Of a stretch of 7,112 bases of DNA, positions 5,264 to 7,112 are shown piece after piece. The first letter of the stretch is position 1. Each line of letters begins with the position of its first letter. Location: positions 1 through 7,112 of the forward strand of contig DAOVJZ010000072.1 in assembly GCA_030632035.1 (NCBI GenBank). The letters are read 5' to 3'. The notes beneath the pieces were generated by a model that worked only from the letters and a program-made list of their open reading frames with translations, had not been told where the DNA came from and ran no database searches. The position numbers and the translations under genes were made by a program. This stretch comes from Granulosicoccaceae bacterium. GTDB taxonomy: Bacteria; Pseudomonadota; Gammaproteobacteria; DAOVJZ01.

Positions 5264-6007
5264 TCAGTCCTGCGCCTTAAAATGTTCACCCGACATGTCC
5301 GCACTGTCATCACCCATCAAATAAAGGTATTTCATAATCACATCATCGGGGGTGGGCAGTTTTCTGATGTCTTCACCGGGATAGGCACTGCGCCGCAACG
5401 CACTTTGTATTGCACCGGGGTCGATGCTGTTAACACGTATTTTGGTATTGGCCTCAAGTTCATCGGCCAGTGTTTGCATCATGTTTTCAAGGCCAGCCAT
5501 GGAGACACCATAGGCACCCCAATAAGCACGACCATGTTGACCGATTTTATCAGTGGAGAAAACAACAGAGGCTTTATCTGCTTTTCTCAGTAACGGTAAA
5601 CAGGCTTGTGTTAGCAGGAAAGTGGTATTCAGGTTAACGTGTAATACCTTGGCCCATTCGGCCGGATCAAAGTGATCCATTGTGGTCAATTCACCGAGAC
5701 GTTGATTGGCATGCAGCAAACCATCCAGCTTGCCAAATTCTTTTCCTATTACACTGGTTAGTTCAGTGTAGCTGTCCGGTGTAGCTTCCTCTGGCTTTAA
5801 AGGAAAAATGGCCGGTTGTGGTCCACCTGCCTTTTCAATTGCATCATAGGTGTTTTCCAGCTCTTTAACATGGCCTCCGAGCAGGATGACGGTCGCGCCA
5901 TATTGGGCATAAACCTTTGCCGCAGAACAACCAATATCGGTTTCTGCACCGGAGACCAAAATGACGTGTTCTTTTAATAAATCATTGGCAGGGCTGTAAT
6001 CATTCAT
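5264..6007 (-). CDS. YciK-family SDR protein with lost catalytic residues
   Basis: This 247-residue protein aligns along its whole length with E. coli YciK as I remember it: YAQYGATVILLG (33-44), NLNTTFLLTQ (125-134), GRAYWGAYG (159-167), RVNSIDPGA (191-199) and YLMGDDS (229-235). It is a cytoplasmic Rossmann fold of usual length. The chemistry, however, appears gone. The glycine-rich loop TGxxxGxG reads SGAETDIG (19-26); the NAG motif reads ANQ (100-102); the catalytic Ser is D153 (FSTDKIG); and YxxxK is Y166-GVS-M170, with the lysine replaced by Met (ATG, minus strand at 5498-5500). Only N125 and Y166 of the Asn-Ser-Tyr-Lys tetrad remain. There is no frameshift or internal stop, which argues for a maintained pseudoenzyme, perhaps a binding or scaffold protein. 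Its ATG overlaps the end of the hpnE-like gene by 8 bp, suggesting translational coupling. An early-stage pseudogene cannot be fully excluded. Confidence 0.88.
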   Translation of the reverse strand: MNDYSPANDLLKEHVILVSGAETDIGCSAAKVYAQYGATVILLGGHVKELENTYDAIEKAGGPQPAIFPLKPEEATPDSYTELTSVIGKEFGKLDGLLHANQRLGELTTMDHFDPAEWAKVLHVNLNTTFLLTQACLPLLRKADKASVVFSTDKIGQHGRAYWGAYGVSMAGLENMMQTLADELEANTKIRVNSIDPGAIQSALRRSAYPGEDIRKLPTPDDVIMKYLYLMGDDSADMSGEHFKAQD

Positions 6008-7112
6008 CTTGTATTAGTTCTTCATTTATATGGTTACTGATGATACGTCGGGCACAGGCCACACCACTGCGCACGGCGCCTTCCAGGGTGGCGGGGTAAC
6101 CGGTAGCGGTATAATCGCCCGCAAGCCAGCAATTATCAACCTGTGTTTCCACATCCGGGCGTAACTGGTTAGACGCAACACCACAATAAAACGTGGCGCG
6201 TTTTTCCTTAATCACAATTGCTTCTTCATGCTCTGGCCATTGCGGGAACAGTTGTTTGAGCTCACCGGCAATGTGTTCGATCAGTGCTTCATTCGACATT
6301 TTCATGTGTGCGCCATCGGCACTGATCACCACCGCCATCACACCCGGTTGTCCATTTAGACTGCGATCAAACACCCATTGTCCGAGTGTGTCATGCATTC
6401 CCAGCATGGGCGTGCCGGTTGTTACTGTATCCGGGTATCTTAAATAAATAGTTGTAATCGGTTCTTGCCCCATATAGGCGAGTTGTTCGGTGAGCGAATC
6501 AAAAACATCATAACGACTCAATAAACGTCGACTGATGACATGGGGCAGGGCAAGGATCACTTCATCGGCCTTAATCAATTTGTCATCGACATAGATGCCT
6601 TTCACAAAATCATTATCCATTTCAAGCGCTGTCACACGTTGACCCATGCGCACGCTTCCGCCCTTGCTTTCAATATATTCCATTGCCGGTTCAGGAAAGA
6701 TATCACCCAGATCGGCAATCGGAATAATAAAATCAGAATAATCACGCGCCTGTAAAAAACTGTCATGCATGACCGTGATAAATACTTCTGCCGATGCTTT
6801 ATGAATACCGACATTCAATGCGCCGACACAAATCGGTTCCCAGAAATAATGAATCAACCGGCTCGACTGTCCATGTTTAATCATCAAGGCTTGTACGCTG
6901 ATATCGCTTTCCAGTTCCAGCTTGCCTAATGCGAGCTTGGCACTGAAGCGTAATGCCTGGATTTTTTCTGCGACTGATAAACCGGATGCCTTGATAAATG
7001 AAAACAACAGGTTCAAGGGTTTAGGTAAGCCAGAAGGAGGGATCACCATGTGATTATTTTTGGTTGAGGTATAACGCATCTGGAAAGGAATACGGTAAAA
7101 CACTTTATCCGC
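6000..7112 (-). CDS. hpnE: HpnE-like hydroxysqualene dehydroxylase (N-terminus missing)
   Basis: The frame is open to the right window edge; about 370 C-terminal residues are visible and roughly 70-90, including the N-terminal FAD-binding GxGxxG, lie outside. The GTG at 7101-7103 is internal and not the start. The visible part matches the squalene-associated FAD-dependent desaturase family: LPKPLNLLFSFIKASGLS, then a WEPICVGALNVGIHKASAE segment with LGDIFPEPAMEYIESKGG, and the C-terminal FAD/substrate motif CWLAGDYTATGYPATLEGAV about 43 residues from the end. HpnE takes hydroxysqualene to squalene, the last step of the HpnC-HpnD-HpnE route that feeds hopanoid synthesis. A carotenoid desaturase-like role is a less likely alternative. 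hpnC and hpnD would be expected just upstream, beyond the window. The YciK-like gene overlaps its 3' end. Confidence 0.85.
   Translation of the reverse strand, partial: ADKVFYRIPFQMRYTSTKNNHMVIPPSGLPKPLNLLFSFIKASGLSVAEKIQALRFSAKLALGKLELESDISVQALMIKHGQSSRLIHYFWEPICVGALNVGIHKASAEVFITVMHDSFLQARDYSDFIIPIADLGDIFPEPAMEYIESKGGSVRMGQRVTALEMDNDFVKGIYVDDKLIKADEVILALPHVISRRLLSRYDVFDSLTEQLAYMGQEPITTIYLRYPDTVTTGTPMLGMHDTLGQWVFDRSLNGQPGVMAVVISADGAHMKMSNEALIEHIAGELKQLFPQWPEHEEAIVIKEKRATFYCGVASNQLRPDVETQVDNCWLAGDYTATGYPATLEGAVRSGVACARRIISNHINEELIQDE

Noticed and set aside
5237..5593. 118-codon plus-strand frame opposite the YciK-like gene
   Set aside because: It is a shadow of the minus-strand SDR gene, which has clear family motifs.
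5264..6007. Calling the YciK-like gene a pseudogene
   Set aside because: The frame is full length and uninterrupted, and the fold-defining segments are conserved; loss is confined to catalytic and cofactor positions.

Overview
The window looks like chromosomal DNA of a motile, moderately AT-rich gammaproteobacterium. The case rests on a YciK-type SDR protein, proteobacterial c-di-GMP enzymes, a periplasmic thioredoxin-fold protein and apparent RpoN/FleQ-style regulation. It may be an environmental or sulfur-oxidising lineage, but no rRNA or other decisive marker is present. No tRNA, CRISPR array, transposase or phage gene is visible.

Left part (1-2641, all + strand): the 3' part of a PAS-GGDEF-EAL gene with a ruined cyclase site and an intact EAL phosphodiesterase site; a stand-alone CheX-type CheY-P phosphatase gene behind a possible sigma-28 promoter; and, 33 bp later, an endonuclease III-like HhH-GPD glycosylase with a 4Fe-4S motif but a Glu in place of the lyase lysine.

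Middle (2660-3861): a convergent GAF-GGDEF diguanylate cyclase gene (- strand) with intact active and inhibitory sites. Upstream of it are a near-consensus sigma-54 promoter with exact GG-N10-GC spacing and, about 100 bp further up, a GTCA-N6-TGAC palindrome like the FleQ box. Together with the PDE and CheX genes this suggests a small c-di-GMP/motility neighbourhood: one enzyme that breaks down c-di-GMP, one that makes it, and a chemotaxis phosphatase.

Right part (3862-7112): a secreted protein with two tandem thioredoxin folds (CPYC and CKDC); a gene-free stretch of about 340 bp packed with nested inverted repeats, including a 93-bp mobile-looking palindrome; and, on the - strand, a two-gene unit running in from the right edge. 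That unit is an HpnE-type squalene/hopanoid-pathway FAD enzyme (5' end outside the window) overlapping by 8 bp a YciK-family SDR protein. The SDR has lost the catalytic Ser and Lys and part of the cofactor-binding loop, so it is probably a pseudoenzyme.

The most notable points are the sigma-54/FleQ-like control of the cyclase gene, the intact but catalytically stripped YciK relative coupled to hpnE, and the composite repeat cluster.
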